NCBI RefSeq assembly: GCF_016920785.2
Contig: NW_024609879.1
Coordinates: 15,005,145-15,069,144, forward strand
DNA: 64,000 nt
Reading direction: 5' to 3'
Source of the DNA: Ixodes scapularis
Taxonomy: Eukaryota > Arthropoda > Arachnida > Ixodida > Ixodidae
Shown here: piece after piece, positions 14,066 through 29,000 of the stretch
Position numbering within the stretch: the first letter of the stretch is position 1
Layout: each line of letters starts with the position of its first letter
Translations under genes and position numbers: made by a program
Notes under the pieces: model-generated
Databases searched by the model: none
Seen by the model: only the letters and a program-made list of their open reading frames with translations
Told to the model about the DNA's origin: nothing

Positions 14066-17000
14066 TATGGAGCATTAGTGCAAGCTGGGTGCAAGGTGCG
14101 CAAGGAACGAGCGAGGCGCCCGTTGAGTCCGGATTCCCTGGATTACCGCCTTCGGACGCACACGCTGTCCTCAGTTGCCACACAAAGCCTTTAGTCATGG
14201 ATCGGGGACTTTATCCCCCGTAAGCTGACAGCGCGGTGGAAACTACGTGCTTGTTAGACCGTTTGACTGTCACTTTCGCACCACGTGATCACCCCTTCTC
14301 CGCATACACACGCGAGGCGAGCGAAATCAAGCGATAGGAGTCAGGCCACTGAATGGTTGGCTAACGCTTAGCTTCACCGCATTGTCAACTTAGAGATGAA
14401 CGAAATAAGAGCTCACCTCTACAATCAATTTCCGGCCTGTTATCGCCTGACATCACTTTCTGCGCGCGAAACCTCCAACCTTGAAAGCAACAAGATCGTT
14501 TTGCCCACGAGCAAGCTTCCCGGAACTTTAGAACGGATGCCTTGCGAACGATGGGCCTAGGAAGACTAGCGCTGCCATATTTTTTTTTTTTTAATTCTGT
14601 TTTTGATTTTACGAACGGTTTCGGAATATATGACCGAATACCGTTTTGGCATCTCCACAGAACTAAGCTTTAGTGACACTATGACTGTGTCATTGATAGT
14701 AGGTATTCCATGCGCAATTATGCATAAATATATAGGACAACGATAATTTATTTGTTATGTTTGTGAACACGGAAAATACATAAATGAATTAATTAATATA
14801 TTTATAAAAGTATCTGTTTCACATTTTTTTCTCAAGAAGGTCTTTCTCGCGCGCTTCATGGGTAACAACACAATCATTTAAGTACTGACGTGTGCACTTA
14901 TATGGCAGAATTTTTTTTTATTTTTATACAAAAGAACTTTACGTTAATTTACCTTAATTACTTTTCTCGATTAAATGTTCCCTATAATAAGGGACGTGCT
15001 TAAATGCATATATGCTTCTGTGCAACCCTGCTGTCATTGCTGCCAAAAAAAGCAAACATCTTTTTGATAGGACAGGTCAGGAGTGCTTATATTATAAATT
15101 TGAAATAAACACCCGTGCCAAAATCACCGGTGCATTTCCAATGAGAGGGGCCGCCATCCCGTGCTCGCCTGGCGTATAAATGATCAGTGACTCGTCATTC
15201 GTAATCTATAGATAGTATTTCGAATGAAAACATTATTTCAAAGCAAATGAGGGCGAAATTACAGTCGATGTGCCATAATGAATCGTTAATTAAACAAGAG
15301 TTCCACCTACATCAAATCTATGACGTCGCGCTTAGGCGGTGGTGCAGCCTGTTGAACGGAGCATGGCCGAACGCTTCACACTTCGGAAAATGGGTACATG
15401 CAGCGCGTCGTGCGCGGAGCTCTTGTGTGCAAACGCGTGCTTGTTTACACGCAATGAGTTGGTGTACACTCGATTCAAAGGTCAAACTGTTCGTGAGAGA
15501 TTATTCGGCGTGAGGTCGGTCTGCCTTTCAAGATTTGCGACACTGGTTCACGCTGTACATGAGACACGCGTAGCTATACTCTGTTTCATACTTAGCGTGC
15601 AACGCTGTGAAAGCTACTGGCGCGAGCGCGTGGCTTCATCTATGGTTTTGTTTGAGCGAGAACGCGTGCTAATGATCAACGAGATCAAGCCCCACGCTCG
15701 CGCCAGTAGCTCTGACAGCGTTGCACGCTAAGTATGAAACAGAGTATAGTGCAGCACGACCGCTAACCTGAGGTCGTTAACGTGCATCAAGCGCTATACT
15801 TAGTTTCACCTCCGAATGAACCGCAGATGCTGTTTCAGTGCTTGTGCACCCTGAGCGCTCGTGTGCCCGCCGAGGCGTCATCCAAAACAATTAGCTCGCG
15901 CTTTTAGCACGTGTGACCAACAATGGTCCATGCTGAGTTGAGACGTAGTATTCCTGGTGTTCATAGCACGTTCTACAGAATGAGCTTGCGCTCCTCGTGC
16001 TCCTAGCTCCAACCAGTCAGCGACACGCGCGGGCTAGCGCGTAAACCTCCCTTTGAAACAAAAATTTCTAGCGCAAGCGGTCATTCCGCGAAAACACCTC
16101 TGAAGGCTGCACTTTCGTGCCGGTAGCCTTCGCTGTTTAAGGACAAGCCTCGGGCACGTGCAGCATTCGCGCGGAAATATATGTTGGTGGTGTTGTAGTA
16201 TTTTGAAGTGCAGGAGAAAAGCTGGAAGCCACCCGCATCTATTTCACAAGCAGAGTGCTCGCGAAAGTAGCGTAAGTGCTTTTAACGTAAGCTACCACTT
16301 TTAAAAACAGATTGTAATTGTGTGAATAATCTTCATTCTTTTTTTCCCAAAAAAATTGATTTGTGATAGGAGTGATCTCCGAGAATACGGGTCACCAGTG
16401 ATACCTGTATAGTGCCATATTGGCGTGATATTTGAGTTCTGTGCTCTTGATGGATCGTGTTCCTTCTTATTATTCCTGTTTTTTTTTTTTTTTTTTCTTT
16501 TTGCAATTTGAGAACTGGACTTTTATGTAGTCGGACGCTGTGTTTCTCTACCTGTGACAATTTGATAGTTTATGTACGAAATTAATCCCTAAAATAATGC
16601 CCTCTGCACACCGTAGGTATTTTATAAATAAATAGAACAAATAAATATCCGCGGGAAGGGTGCGCTAATAACTGATTGAATAATTTTCGATTAGTCTTTC
16701 ATAGGTTGGCACTTTACGACAGTTAATCATTCAAATATTAAGCTGAGATCTGTTTTTGTAGTGAAGGCAACGTGGAAACCGTTCGCGAGCTTTAGAGATT
16801 CGAAGAGCTATCGCTGTAAAACGCCAAACACTATCCAATGTACTTTTTTTTTTTCGGACATGTTGGTTTGAATATATTTACTGTGGCGGATGCTTTCAAC
16901 GCGTGAGCTCTTGTTTAGTGGGGGAATTCCTTCAGTAGTGCACCTGCTCTCTCTTGCTCGGTATTACGCAAATCATATGATTAATAACCCCTCCAACTAG

Positions 17001-20000
17001 CAATCCGGAAAATGGGTTTTATCGACGTGTTTTATCCGCTATGGCAATCAGTTTGTTGGAGGATGCTTCATCGACAAAATCGTCTCGTCGGCACCCTGTG
17101 CTGTCCCATCGACGGTTTCATCAAAACGAGCGTTGTATCGTTTCATAACATAGCTTGCTTTGTGGTAGCATTTATGGGCGAGCCCTGCGCACTTTACGCG
17201 TCCGTAACGGTCCGCCGGTCGGTCGTTTGTAACCATACAACAGATTGGAGCCACCACGTAACCACAGTGGAAATAGCGCTCCATATAATAGTCACAAGGT
17301 CACGTGACTATAATCCATGCGGGCCATGTAAACATCCTCACTGATGAATCCATGAATCCCGAACAAGAGCTCTGCCGGACAAAAGCTTTTATGACCCGTA
17401 CTAAACCTCAGCACATTTTTTCCAGAGACCCGGATAAAAGTACATCATTTTACGACTACACATGAGCAAAGGGTGCATGAAGAATTTTTTTTATTTCATT
17501 GCCGATCTTGATATGAGGACCGTATGTTTGTTTCTGGGGGCCGAAAACTGCGATCAGAAATGTCTCGATATGGCTCATCGGGGCCGCCAAATGGGGCTGC
17601 CGATGTCCGCGTCAATGCCTCGCCGTTCTGTCGCGGCCAAATGCATGGGAGCTTTCGCTCCAGATTATTAAGTTGACTCTATGACCTCGAGAGAAAAGCT
17701 TCGTACTCTAACTACGGGTTTATGGACTCCATTTCGTGTCCAGTGAAGAACCCCGGTGCGATTGACAGGACAAGAACATATTCTGAAACGTGGTTATACA
17801 AGGACGGCTCTATGACTTTACGGCACTACTGCTGCCACAATAACACGCCGAATGCCTCCAACATGGCACCAAGGCACTGATAGCAGACGATAACGTTGTT
17901 TTTGATTCAGAGTTTAGCCGGAAATAACAACAACTGCAAAACGCAAGAAAAAAAAAAACAAAAAAAACGAGCACAAAGAAGTATGAGTGCACACTCGGAG
18001 CGCTACTGGCTACTGAATTTTATTTGGAAAACACGAACATATATACACACATTATTATACCTCACCCCAAATGAATCTGATTTTCTTGTTTGATGAAACG
18101 AGTGACGACGCACTGATGCAACCGTCATCCTTCTTTACACTGATTTTGAATGCCTCGAAAATTTTACCCTCTGTTTTCGGTACCTACTTGCCCGGAATAG
18201 GTATTTTATCTAGCAAAAAATCATACGAACGCTTATCACAGTGGACTGCCAAGTTCCACAAGGGAGACCGCTTTACAGAAAATTCATGCCCTGTGTACGA
18301 TCTGGTGGTGCACGAAAGCACCCAATGTCAAAAGCCCGTGCCAAATGCCCCACGACTGACACCTCACCCTTTAGCCCCGCCTTTAAAAGGCTAGCTTGAT
18401 CAGAAGCCCATGACGCGAATCCCGAGATCACATGGCCGGGTCCTCACCGTGACGGCGGAGCATTCTGCTTTTAATTAAGAGACAGCAAGTGTGCACGCGA
18501 GCGTGTGTAACGTAATCATGCCGTCATTTGTAGACCCTCAACGTATTAGCTTAAGACATGGAACAATGCTGGTTGAAGCTCGCACAGGGATTCTGCACGT
18601 GAGGCTATAATGCTACACCCGTACGATCGCCCACATGTGGTTGGTATTTTAGACTACCGATCTGGCGCAATCCTCATGTTTGCGTGCATGTTTTTTTTTT
18701 TTTTTTTTTTTTGTGTGCGCATGTTTTGCTGTTTTGTTTATTTTTGAGCTTCGCTGGTGCTCCAAGGCAACGCGAAAGTGACTGACGATTTTCTTGAAAA
18801 TCATATTGCTTCTTTTTTATTCGTTGGGAGACATTTGATTTATCATTCTCTTTTTAATGTTGACATTAGGCTTCAGGCTGAGTTCGGAGCGTCGTGTCTG
18901 CCAGACTCCTTTTGTCTTCTTGCTAGAGCTGTCATGTCTAAGCAATCTCTACCACATTGGTTTTTTGGATATCCGGCAAGCAGATACCAGCAGAGACAAA
19001 CGAAAGAATTCGAGCGCCCTTCCCCCGCACGGCGGGGGGGGGGGGGGGGGGGGGGTGAAGGAAGGCGCACGCACCGACGGCCTCGAAACCGGAATGCTTA
19101 CAAGGTCGCTCGGCCTGGTGCAAGACCTCTATCTTTCCCTGGAAAAGGGCGAGAGAGGGCGATGAGAGGACGGTTCCCCACCCGTTTTCCCCACACTGCC
19201 CTACACCATCACCAATATCTCCAAATCTCTTTGTAAGCGGACTCGGCGTCCTTGAGGCGGAACTCCCTTCATTCCTAAGCTGATAGTGCCGGGCGAGCTA
19301 AGCGCCCACCGGACCAGTTACCACCTGCCCCGCTCTCTGCGCGTGGTTACAGGAGGGAGCGTGATCGGCGTGATCACGTGATTATGGACAGACGTGCGAT
19401 TAGTTCACCGGGCACCCCTTAGCTTCCTCTACACTTTCAGCTTAGGAGTGACGGAGCCCAACCCGCAAGACACACACGCTGTAAAAAAAAAAAAAAAAAA
19501 AGAAGAGAAGAAGGCGTTGAAGCGGCGCGCAGCAAAACGCCGTCGAGGCGAGATCTCTTTGCTCTGGCGGCATTTCGCCATCGGAGCGGCGGAGGGGGAC
19601 GAAAGCCGGTGCACTCAGCTCGCGGACGAACACGTCCGTCACGTGATGTTTACTGGCCGGACCATCGACAGCGCTGCGTGCGCTCGCTCGCGCGGGAACC
19701 ACCACAGGCGGTCCGGATGACAGCTCTTCCATGACTTCACTGTTGCCGCTATCACCTGTCACCATTCAACCACACTTAAAAGGTAAGTAGATCATTTTCG
19801 CATGCGCCTTTTAGAGGTAATCGAAGTGCAGAAGGAATGAAAGACGCGCAACTTAACGCGATAGCGCGTGTTGTGTCAGGAAACGCGCTCAACCTTGTTG
19901 CTTCCGCTTTCCCCACTCAGTCGCACGAGGTCAACGCTTCCTCGCATCAGACTCGACTCGATTGACGTGTGCAGGACAAGGGCTCATTGCCATGGGAGTT

Positions 20001-23000
20001 TGGTTTGTTCTGGTTTCTTCCGAACACTTCCTGTTCGTACCTTTTCGTTTTCCGGCGCCGTAAGAACAGAAGAAATCAAAAACACTGAACCGCGCTCGTT
20101 GAATAATTATAATGGGCGCTCTCGCGTGCTGAAATTTAAGAGAGCATGTCATCTTTTCTTTAGTCTATATATATATTTAAAAAAAAAAGTTCTTGTCTTA
20201 GGCAGTGGTGTGTTCGTTTCACATCGCGCATCCCCGCTCCGCGAGTGCGGCCACCGGACGGCCATGTGACATGTCGAAAAATTGCCTATTTGGAGCGTTG
20301 CGGATGCTGGCGGCAGTGTGCTGAAGATACGTGTTCTACTCGTTCGTCGGTATTCGCCGAAGAAGTTATTTAAAACCCTGTGTAAGCCGTGAGACTTGCC
20401 GTTGAGAACACGTGAAAAGTTTTACGGAAGCGCAGTGCCGAAGGGAAAAGACGCAACTCGTCGAGATCAAGTTTACCGCGGCGTGATCAAAGCTTCCTTG
20501 GCACGCCGAAGCGCTGCGTCTCTCTGCCTTCGCGCGCTTGGATACCGATCAAGAATCGGCGCCGCGGCAAAGTTTTGAAGGTGTGTCGCGCGTATATGTC
20601 ATTGCATCATATATCGGGCACGGAGTTCTGGGTCGTCCAGCTGTTCCGGCGAGTTGCTATGAATAAAGGGGGAAAACAATATGGGGACGGTTGCTCTTAT
20701 GCACTATTAACCATGGCTATTAACCAAGTTCCATATCTGCTCTAATGAATCACATGGCAGCACAAATAGAGCAACGCTGCGGTGCAAGTTTGGTTTTTGA
20801 AGGCAAACCTACAAGACAGCGAGAATTAAAATTTTTGAAGCGCGACCCATACGGTCGTGTGCAGTCCCTTGGCCAATCCCAATTAGGCGAGTCGCGCTCA
20901 AACGTCAAGTGCAATAAAGTAGGTTTATAATGAGTCAGCACTGATCGTTATAAACCTACTGAGGAGCTGTTGTGCACAATATTTTGTAAACCGTCTAACG
21001 ACGAAAAAAAGACGTGCTGAGTGCGACACAATTTGTGCGAACAAGTGATCGCTGGTTTTTCCAGTTTTTCTCTTTGAAACCAAGGGATGTCATCCAAGTT
21101 ATTATTGCTACGGAAAGAGCTCATATAATGTAAGCAAAAACATTTTGTGTTCGCTAATACTATTTGGAAGTAAAATGTGCCGACGTCGTGTTCGCGCTAA
21201 CAATGTCGTGATGTGTACTTTCCTCTCCTCGTTCGTTGCCACTGGGCACTGGATCAAGCTCTTTCTGGGCCGCTAGTGCCGGAAGTTACAAATACAGCCG
21301 TCAGAGTAAAGTAAAACGCTGCTCCAGAAGCACATATGGCTTCATGTACATTGCACTCGCAAAGCACATTTACACATTGATTCCTGATAGTTATCTGAGC
21401 ATGGGAAGGCACAGAGACACAGCACCTTTTTGGGCCAGGGAAGCTTTGATCACGCCGCTAGACCGGTGAAACTTGCTTTCGACCAGTTATGCCTTTTTCC
21501 TGTGGCACTCTGCTGCCGTAAAAATGTCCACGTTTTCTCAACGGCAAGTTTCACGGCTTACACAGGGTTTTAAAGAACTTCTTTGGCAAATGACGACAAA
21601 CAAGTAGAAAACGTCTTCAGCTCGCTGCCGCCAGCCTCCGCCACGTTCCAAAAACAATTTTTCGACGTGCAAGATGGTTGTTCGGTGGCCGCACTCGCGC
21701 TGCAGCGAGGAAGTGGGAATGCGTGATCCGGCAATTGCCATAGAGACCAGTGGTTCGTTCGTTTCGCGGTAGGCCTACCGAGGCGAACGACGACCGTGCT
21801 TGCATAACGTACCGCAGGATGGCGCCACCGACATCATTAGATGCTGGCTGGAAGCAGACGAAGACGTGCCACCTGCTTTTGCCACTATGATTTATTAAAT
21901 ACTTTCAGCGGATATGATATGTTACCGCTCGATAATAAATAGGACTGAGGTACACGAACCACTTCTGTCCCACGGTGAGCTGAGCAAGCACTCTGCCATA
22001 GACGGAAACAATTTTGTCCTTTCATGAAATTAAGGAACCCCAAGTTACTCGCTTATATTTCTCTACGTAAAAGCAACCATTAAAATATGTGCTTGAGCGA
22101 AAAGTAGCCACTTTCCGAGAAAAGTTTCAACTTTTACTTTTCCTTTATGGTTGCTTCCCTTTGGCTGGAACGATTATTGATGCCTTGCATGGGAGGAAGT
22201 GAGGTGTCAATCATTGTTTCAGTGGCCCCAATTACTTGAGGAACACTCGTACGATTCTTCCTCGCTGTATTTGCATTTTAAAGGGATGCTGAACCGAAAT
22301 CTGGATTCCACAAAACACGGCGGCAAAAGCGTGCAACGGGATGCTACAGACACCAAAACATCACCCGTATAGCAGTATCTCGACCATATTTTCTAAAAAA
22401 GGAGGTGCATTTGACAGATATGTTGACGTCTTGTTTCTCCGAGAAGAGTCGAGAAGGAAAGGGAACGGTCTCGCGTCCTCCCCGCCTTGATAGGGCGAAG
22501 CGAAGAGAGGAGAAAACCAGATACGTTGACTCCACGTCCCTCGTCGGCCTCGTTCAATCTTGACCTCTTTTTCCAAAAATACGGCCGTCAATTCAAAATA
22601 TCGCCTTACAAGTAGTCTCGTAGGGATTCTAGCGTCCCACCAACGAGGTATAGGGCATTAGAGTGATAAACTGGCAGCTGAAAGTGACCCCCAATTGACC
22701 GCCGCCATGTTGTACAATTTTGACCACTAGACACGTGACCAGGCCAAATCTATGACGTAACCAGACCAAATCTCTGGCGTCAACGATAAGATGGCAGCGC
22801 CCAGTGCGTATCGGAAGCGTTGTGGGCGTTGATCGGAGTGTGTGGATTTCGTGTGCGGAATTCGGTTTTTCAGGGTTTTGTATGCTCCCCGCGTAGGAAT
22901 AACGTGAAGTAGGAGGGAATGAGGCTTTTCTTTTTTATTTAATTCAGAGTAAGCCAGATTCGGTCCCGTGCTTCTCGTACGGGCTCGGATCACTACCTCG

Positions 23001-26000
23001 GACATCGCTCGGTCGTTCGAGTTTAATTAAAATATCCGCAATCGTTAACCACGGGAGCTCCTCCATAATCGCTGAGTCGAAGGATACGTCGAACCCATCC
23101 GGAACGCGGAGTCTAAAGGTATGTAGGACGTAACCAGAACGCGGAGTTCTAACGGTACGGCGGACGTGCCCGGGCAATTTTCTTAGCTCGACCGTCAAGA
23201 TTCGCATTTGAAGCAGCGAGCGAAGTGTTGAAATCTCCGAACTGCTCGGTGCTGAGCTAACTACGGACCACTTCACTATGTGATCTGTGGTGACGTGAAA
23301 AAGACCGACGGCGGTCACTCCGGGCGGACGGCGGCTCCCGGCCGCCTGCCGGGTGCCTTCTGTGAAGGGGCGACAGTCGTGTAAGCAGTACTGTACCAGC
23401 TTCTCTTATAGTTATGTTGTTCTCAAGCAGCTTCCCGATCACTAAACCCCGCAAACGCGTGCCGAAATTTCAAAAGGTGTCTGCCAACCTGGAAAGCCTT
23501 GAACTCCCAGGGAATTTCGGATCATCTGGGAAAGTCAGGGAATCATTCAAAAAGTGGGCTAAATAAGGGAAGACGACTAGTGAAAGCGGCATGGCGGTTG
23601 CTCGTCGGCACTGCCATGCTGAATGACATTGCCGAAATGTCATCGTTCGACTCAAAAACTCAAGGAATTTGATCAAAATAGTCAGGGAAAAACTTGAAAA
23701 AGTCGGGGAATTTGAAATCAGTAGTTTGTTAGACACAATGTTTGATTTTCTTGGCACTCCAGGCGTTTTTACACACGACAGGCACACGCCCGTGTATCAC
23801 ACGGCAGCCAGGCCAAGCGACTGCCAGCCACTTATGCAAGGTCGATAAGACGCAAGCGTGGAACGCTTTCGGACTGCTGTAAATACACCAGCGGGAGCGT
23901 CCGGCCGCAGTCCGACTGCCCACGGTAGGACACCCGAGACAGACTCTGCGTCCTGGGTACGTCTGACGTATCTTTAGATTTTGCATCCTAGGTACGTCAG
24001 ACCTATCTTTAGACACAGCGCCTGATAATAGTAGTGAATAGGGTCACGTTCAATGCGCAAGTCACTTTATTACACTCGGAGAGCGGAATCTCATTCCCGT
24101 TGCGCAGGTAGTTCCCGAGCTAGGCATGCACTTGAAGACTATGTTTCACTCTTTCATAAAGCAAGCTTTGCGGGACCCCTCCGCCCTTGTGCACCCATTC
24201 GCAGGTCGTGTCGCCTTTCCTCACGTAACTCCCGCAGGTTCAGTGAGTTGCCGAGCCACTGCAGCCCTGGCGTCGCTCGGTACATACAAGAGGCGGCTCA
24301 CGTCGGTCGTCCAGCAGCGTACTGGAGGGACGCAAAGCTAGCAGCCTCCTTGGTGCACGCAAGAAGAGGCTGAGCAGAGCTCCAAGCTCTTCTGACGCAC
24401 ATGTGCACTCCAACGAGACCGGTGTCACACCCCGATTCCTAGAGATGTGCAGTCTTGTCGGTCCCTGGGGGCCGTCGAGGAGTGTCAGAAAGCAAAATTC
24501 CATCCTTCTTGCGCAGGTAGTTCCCCAGCTAGTCACTTCCTTGACGACGTCGCACCCTCTCTGGAAGCAAGCTTCGGGATGATCTTGTGCACCCATTTGC
24601 AGGTCGTGTCGCCTTTGCTCACGTAACTCCCGCAGGTCCAGCAAGTTGCCGAGCCGCTGTACCCCCGCGTCGCTGGTCGTGCATCAACCACCGCTGCCCA
24701 TTTCCGCTGAGTGCTTGGGTGTGGTAGCTTGACGTGCTTTCGCAGAAAGCTGTATGCCTTTGCCGAGTAAAAATGGAGCGTGAGGGCAAACTTGCGCACA
24801 TCCTCTGTACATGCGTTTTTGTTTCGCCTGACTCTTTTTAAGACGAGGTTGCGCATTGTGTTGGTGAATGCATTGTCAAGTATGTCAACTGCTGGCTTAG
24901 GAAGTCGTGTCCTCAGTTCACGGAGCAGCGTGTTCAGCTTCCTAATCCTGGCCGTCTTCCGATTGACCTTCTTCTTTGCCTGTTTCAACAGTTTCCTCGC
25001 CTTCTGCAGCTTTTGCCTACTCGTGGCCAGGACCCTGTGCAGTCGTGGTGACACAGCTGCGTACGAGTGGTCACCGAAGGAAGTGTTGCGTCGCTTGAAC
25101 ACAGCTTCAGGGGGAGTCTCTGACGTCGTAGCCTGAGAGGGGGAAGTAACCAGCTTTACATTGCTTCCAGAACCAGCAGCAGCTTGGGCCTCTCCTGGGG
25201 TTGGCTGATCAGTCGTCGATCCAGGCTGCCTCTCTGGAGGGTGAGACCTGTCAGCAGAACAACGAGCGGTGACATTCAAGACTGCCTGTATTCCACAAGA
25301 CTGTGTGCCAGGGCATGCATTCTTGGCAGGTTATACTGTGCAGTGTGATATGTGACCACACCTTTTATGCGTTGGCCAGAGCTGGCACTGACCCACAAAA
25401 AGGGGGTGCTGGGAGTTCTGGCTTATGAATAGGGTTCCATGTTTTGGGTGTTTTTTAATTTGTGAGTATTACCTTGCTCAGTGAGCAAAAGAAGAGCCGT
25501 GATCAAAGGGTGCAGCCAAAAGCTGTAACCAAAAGTTGTGTCCAAATGCCGTGACCAATGCGACGCAATCTAAGGAAAAAGAAAATAAGAGAAAAACAAA
25601 CAGCTGTGCTCACGTTATCATTTTCGTCATGTGACTTAATTATTAATCACGTGATCGAACAAAAAATAAACCTAGAAATAAATTATCCCCTGCCCGGTTT
25701 CGAACCTAGGCTCTCATGATCGCACAACTAGTGTGCTATTCATTGGGTCAACCTTGCTCATTGACGTCAATATAACTCGGCCAAAGGTAATGCTCACGCA
25801 TTCTCACATCATGAAAGAAAGCTGAGGTGCTCTCGTAGTTTTATTTTTTTTAAAATGGGGGTGATTTTTTGGTGCTTATTTGTTCTCTCGAATTTTGAGC
25901 TTATCAGTGTCTTTTTTTGATATCGACTAAAACTCGGAGTGTCACGGTACTTATGTGGTAAAAGCAAATGCATATCTGTGGCGCTTCTAGGAGACACAAC

Positions 26001-29000
26001 ATGATATGCACTACTCATTGCTAAATGGAGCACATAAAAACAAATTCCAAAGAAAAAGAGCAGCCTCGCAGACAGTTCAGTGCGGTCGGTGTTGTGGTTC
26101 AACAAAAGTACAGACGTTTATCAAGGTTCCCTGCCGTGGAAAGTGCAATTTCTCTTCAAAGCAAGCTCAATTCGGGTTCTTTCAGTTTTTGCAGATATCA
26201 AGAAAAATCGTTTGGAGCTCATATTCTTATGTATATCAGTATATACTGAAAACACGTAACCCACTTATGATTGAATGATTGTAAAAAGCATACAGCATGC
26301 CATGGAATTAATATAATGGTGGTGGCTGAAAGTGTTGCAAAGAACCTGAATGTTTTACTCGAAGCTATCAACTTGATCCCAAAGATGCCACTTTTCTAGT
26401 GATTCGTTGACCACCACTTTCAGATACAAGAGACACACCTTTGCAAGTTGTGCAACTAGTCGCCCGAAGTACCTGAAAACTAAAGCTTGTTACTTCCCCC
26501 TCTCAGGCTACGACATCAGAGACTCCCCCTGAAGCTGTGTTCAAGCGACGCAACACTTCCTTCGGTGACCACTCGTACGCAGCTGTGTCACCACGACTGC
26601 ACAGGGTCCTGGCCACGAGTAGGCAAAAGCTGCAGAAGGCGAGGAAACTGTTGAAACAGGCAAAGAAGAAGGTCAATCGGAAGACGGCCAGGATTAGGAA
26701 GCTGAACACGCTGCTCCGTGAACTGAGGACACGACTTCCTAAGCCAGCAGTTGACATACTTGACAATGCATTCACCAACACAATGCGCAACCTCGTCTTA
26801 AAAAGAGTCAGGCGCAACAAAAACGCATGTACAGAGGATGTGCGCAAGTTTGCCCTCACGCTCCATTTTTACTCGGCAAAGGCATACAGCTTTCTGCGAA
26901 AGCACGTCAAGCTACCACACCCAAGCACTCAGCGGAAATGGGCAGCGGTGGTTGATGCACGACCAGGACCAGGATGCACGACCAGCGACGCCGGGGCTAC
27001 AGCGGCTCGGCAACTCGCTGGACCTGCGGGAGTTACGTGAGCAAAGGCGACACGACCTGCAAATGGGTGCACAAGAGCATCCCGAAGCTTGCTTCCAGAG
27101 AGGGTGCGACGTCGTCAAGGAAGTGACTAGCTGGGGAACTACCTGCGCAAGAAGGATGGAATTTTGCTTTCTGGCACTCCTCGACGGCCCCCAGGGACCG
27201 ACAAGACTGCCAGTGCGACCACATCTCTAGGAATCGGGGTGCGACACCGGTCTCATTGGAGTGCACATGTGCGTCAGAAGAGCTTGGAGCTCTGCTCAGC
27301 CTCGTCTTGCGTGCACCAAGGAGGCTGCTAGCTTTGCGTCCCTCCAGTACGCTGCGTGACGACCGATGTGAGCCGCCTCTTGTATGTACCGAGTGACGCC
27401 AGGGCTGCAGTGGCTCGGCAACTCACTGAACCTGCGGGAGTTACGTGAGGAAAGGCGACACGACCTGCGAATGGGTGCACAAGGGCGGAGGGGTCCCGCA
27501 AAGCTTGCTTTATGAAAGAGTGAAACATAGTCTTCAAGTGCACGCCTAGCTCGGGAACTACCTGCGCAACGGGAATGGAATTCCGCTCTCCGAGTGTAAT
27601 AAAGTGACTTGCGCACTGAACGTGACCCTATTCACTACTATTATCAGGCGCTGTGTCTAAAGATAGGTCTGACGTACCTAGGATGCAAAATCTAAAGATA
27701 CGTCAGACGTACCCAGGACGCGGAGTCTGTCTCGTGTGTCCTACCGTGGGCAGTCGGACTGCGGCCGGACGCTCCCGCTGGTGTATTTACAGCAGTCCGA
27801 AAGCGTTCCACGCTTGCGTCTTATCGACCTTGCATAAGTGGCTGGCAGCCGCTTGGCCTGGCTGCCGTGTGATACACGGGCGTGTGCCTGTCGTGTGTAA
27901 AAACGCCTGGAGTGCCAAGATAATCAAACATTGTGTCTAACAAACTACTGATTTCAAATTCCCCGACTTTTTTAAGTTTTTCCCTGACTATTTTGATCAA
28001 ATTCCTTGAGTTTTTGAGTCGAAGGATGACATTTCGGCAATGTCATTCAGCATGGCCGTGCCGACGAGCAACCGCCATGCCGCTTTCACTAGTCGTCTTC
28101 CCTTATTTAGCCCACTTTTTGAATGATTCCCTGACTTTCCCAGATGATCCGAAATTCCCTGGGAGTTCAAGGCTTTCCAGGTTGGCAGACACCTTTTGAA
28201 ATTTCGGCACGCGTTTGCGGGGTTTAGTGATCGGGAAGCTGCTCGAGAACAACATAACTATAAGAGAAGCTGGTACAGTACTGCTTACACGACTGTGGCC
28301 CCTTCACAGAAGGCACCCGGCAGGCGGCCGGGAGCCGCCGTCCGCCCGGAGTGACCGCCGTCGGTCTTTTTCACGTCACTACGGATCACATAGTGAAGTG
28401 GTCCGTAGTTAGCTCAGCACCGAGCAGTTCGGAGATTTCAACACTTCTCTCGCTGCTTCAAATGCGAATCTTGACGGTCGAGCTAAGAAAATTGCCCGGG
28501 CACGTCCGCCGTACCGTTAGAACTCCGCGTTCTGGTTACGTCCTACATACCTTTAGACTCCGCGTTCCGGATGGGTTCGACGTATCCTTCGACTCAGCGA
28601 TTATGGAGGAGCTTCCGTGGTTAACGATTGCGGATATTTTAATTAAACTCGAACGACCGAGCGATGTCCGAGGTAGTGATCCGAGCCCGTACGAGAAGCA
28701 CGGGACCGAATCTGGCTTACTCTGAATTAAATAAAAAAAGAAAAGCCTCATTCCCTCGTACTTCACTTTATTCCTACGCGGGAGAGCACACAAAACCCTC
28801 AAAAACCGAATTCCGCTCACGAAATCCACACACTCCGATCAACGCCCACAACGCTTCCGACAGGCACTGGGCGCTGCCATCTTTTCGTTGACGCCAGAGA
28901 TTTGGTCTGGTTACGTCATAGATTTGGCCTGGTCACGTGTCTAGTGGTCAAAATTGTACAACATGGCGGCGGCCAATCGGGGGTCACTTTTGCCTGATGA

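Noticed and set aside
18757..19236. 159-codon plus-strand frame with poly-Gly
   Set aside because: The frame crosses the G22 run and has no domain resemblance. It is a chance frame in GC-rich DNA.
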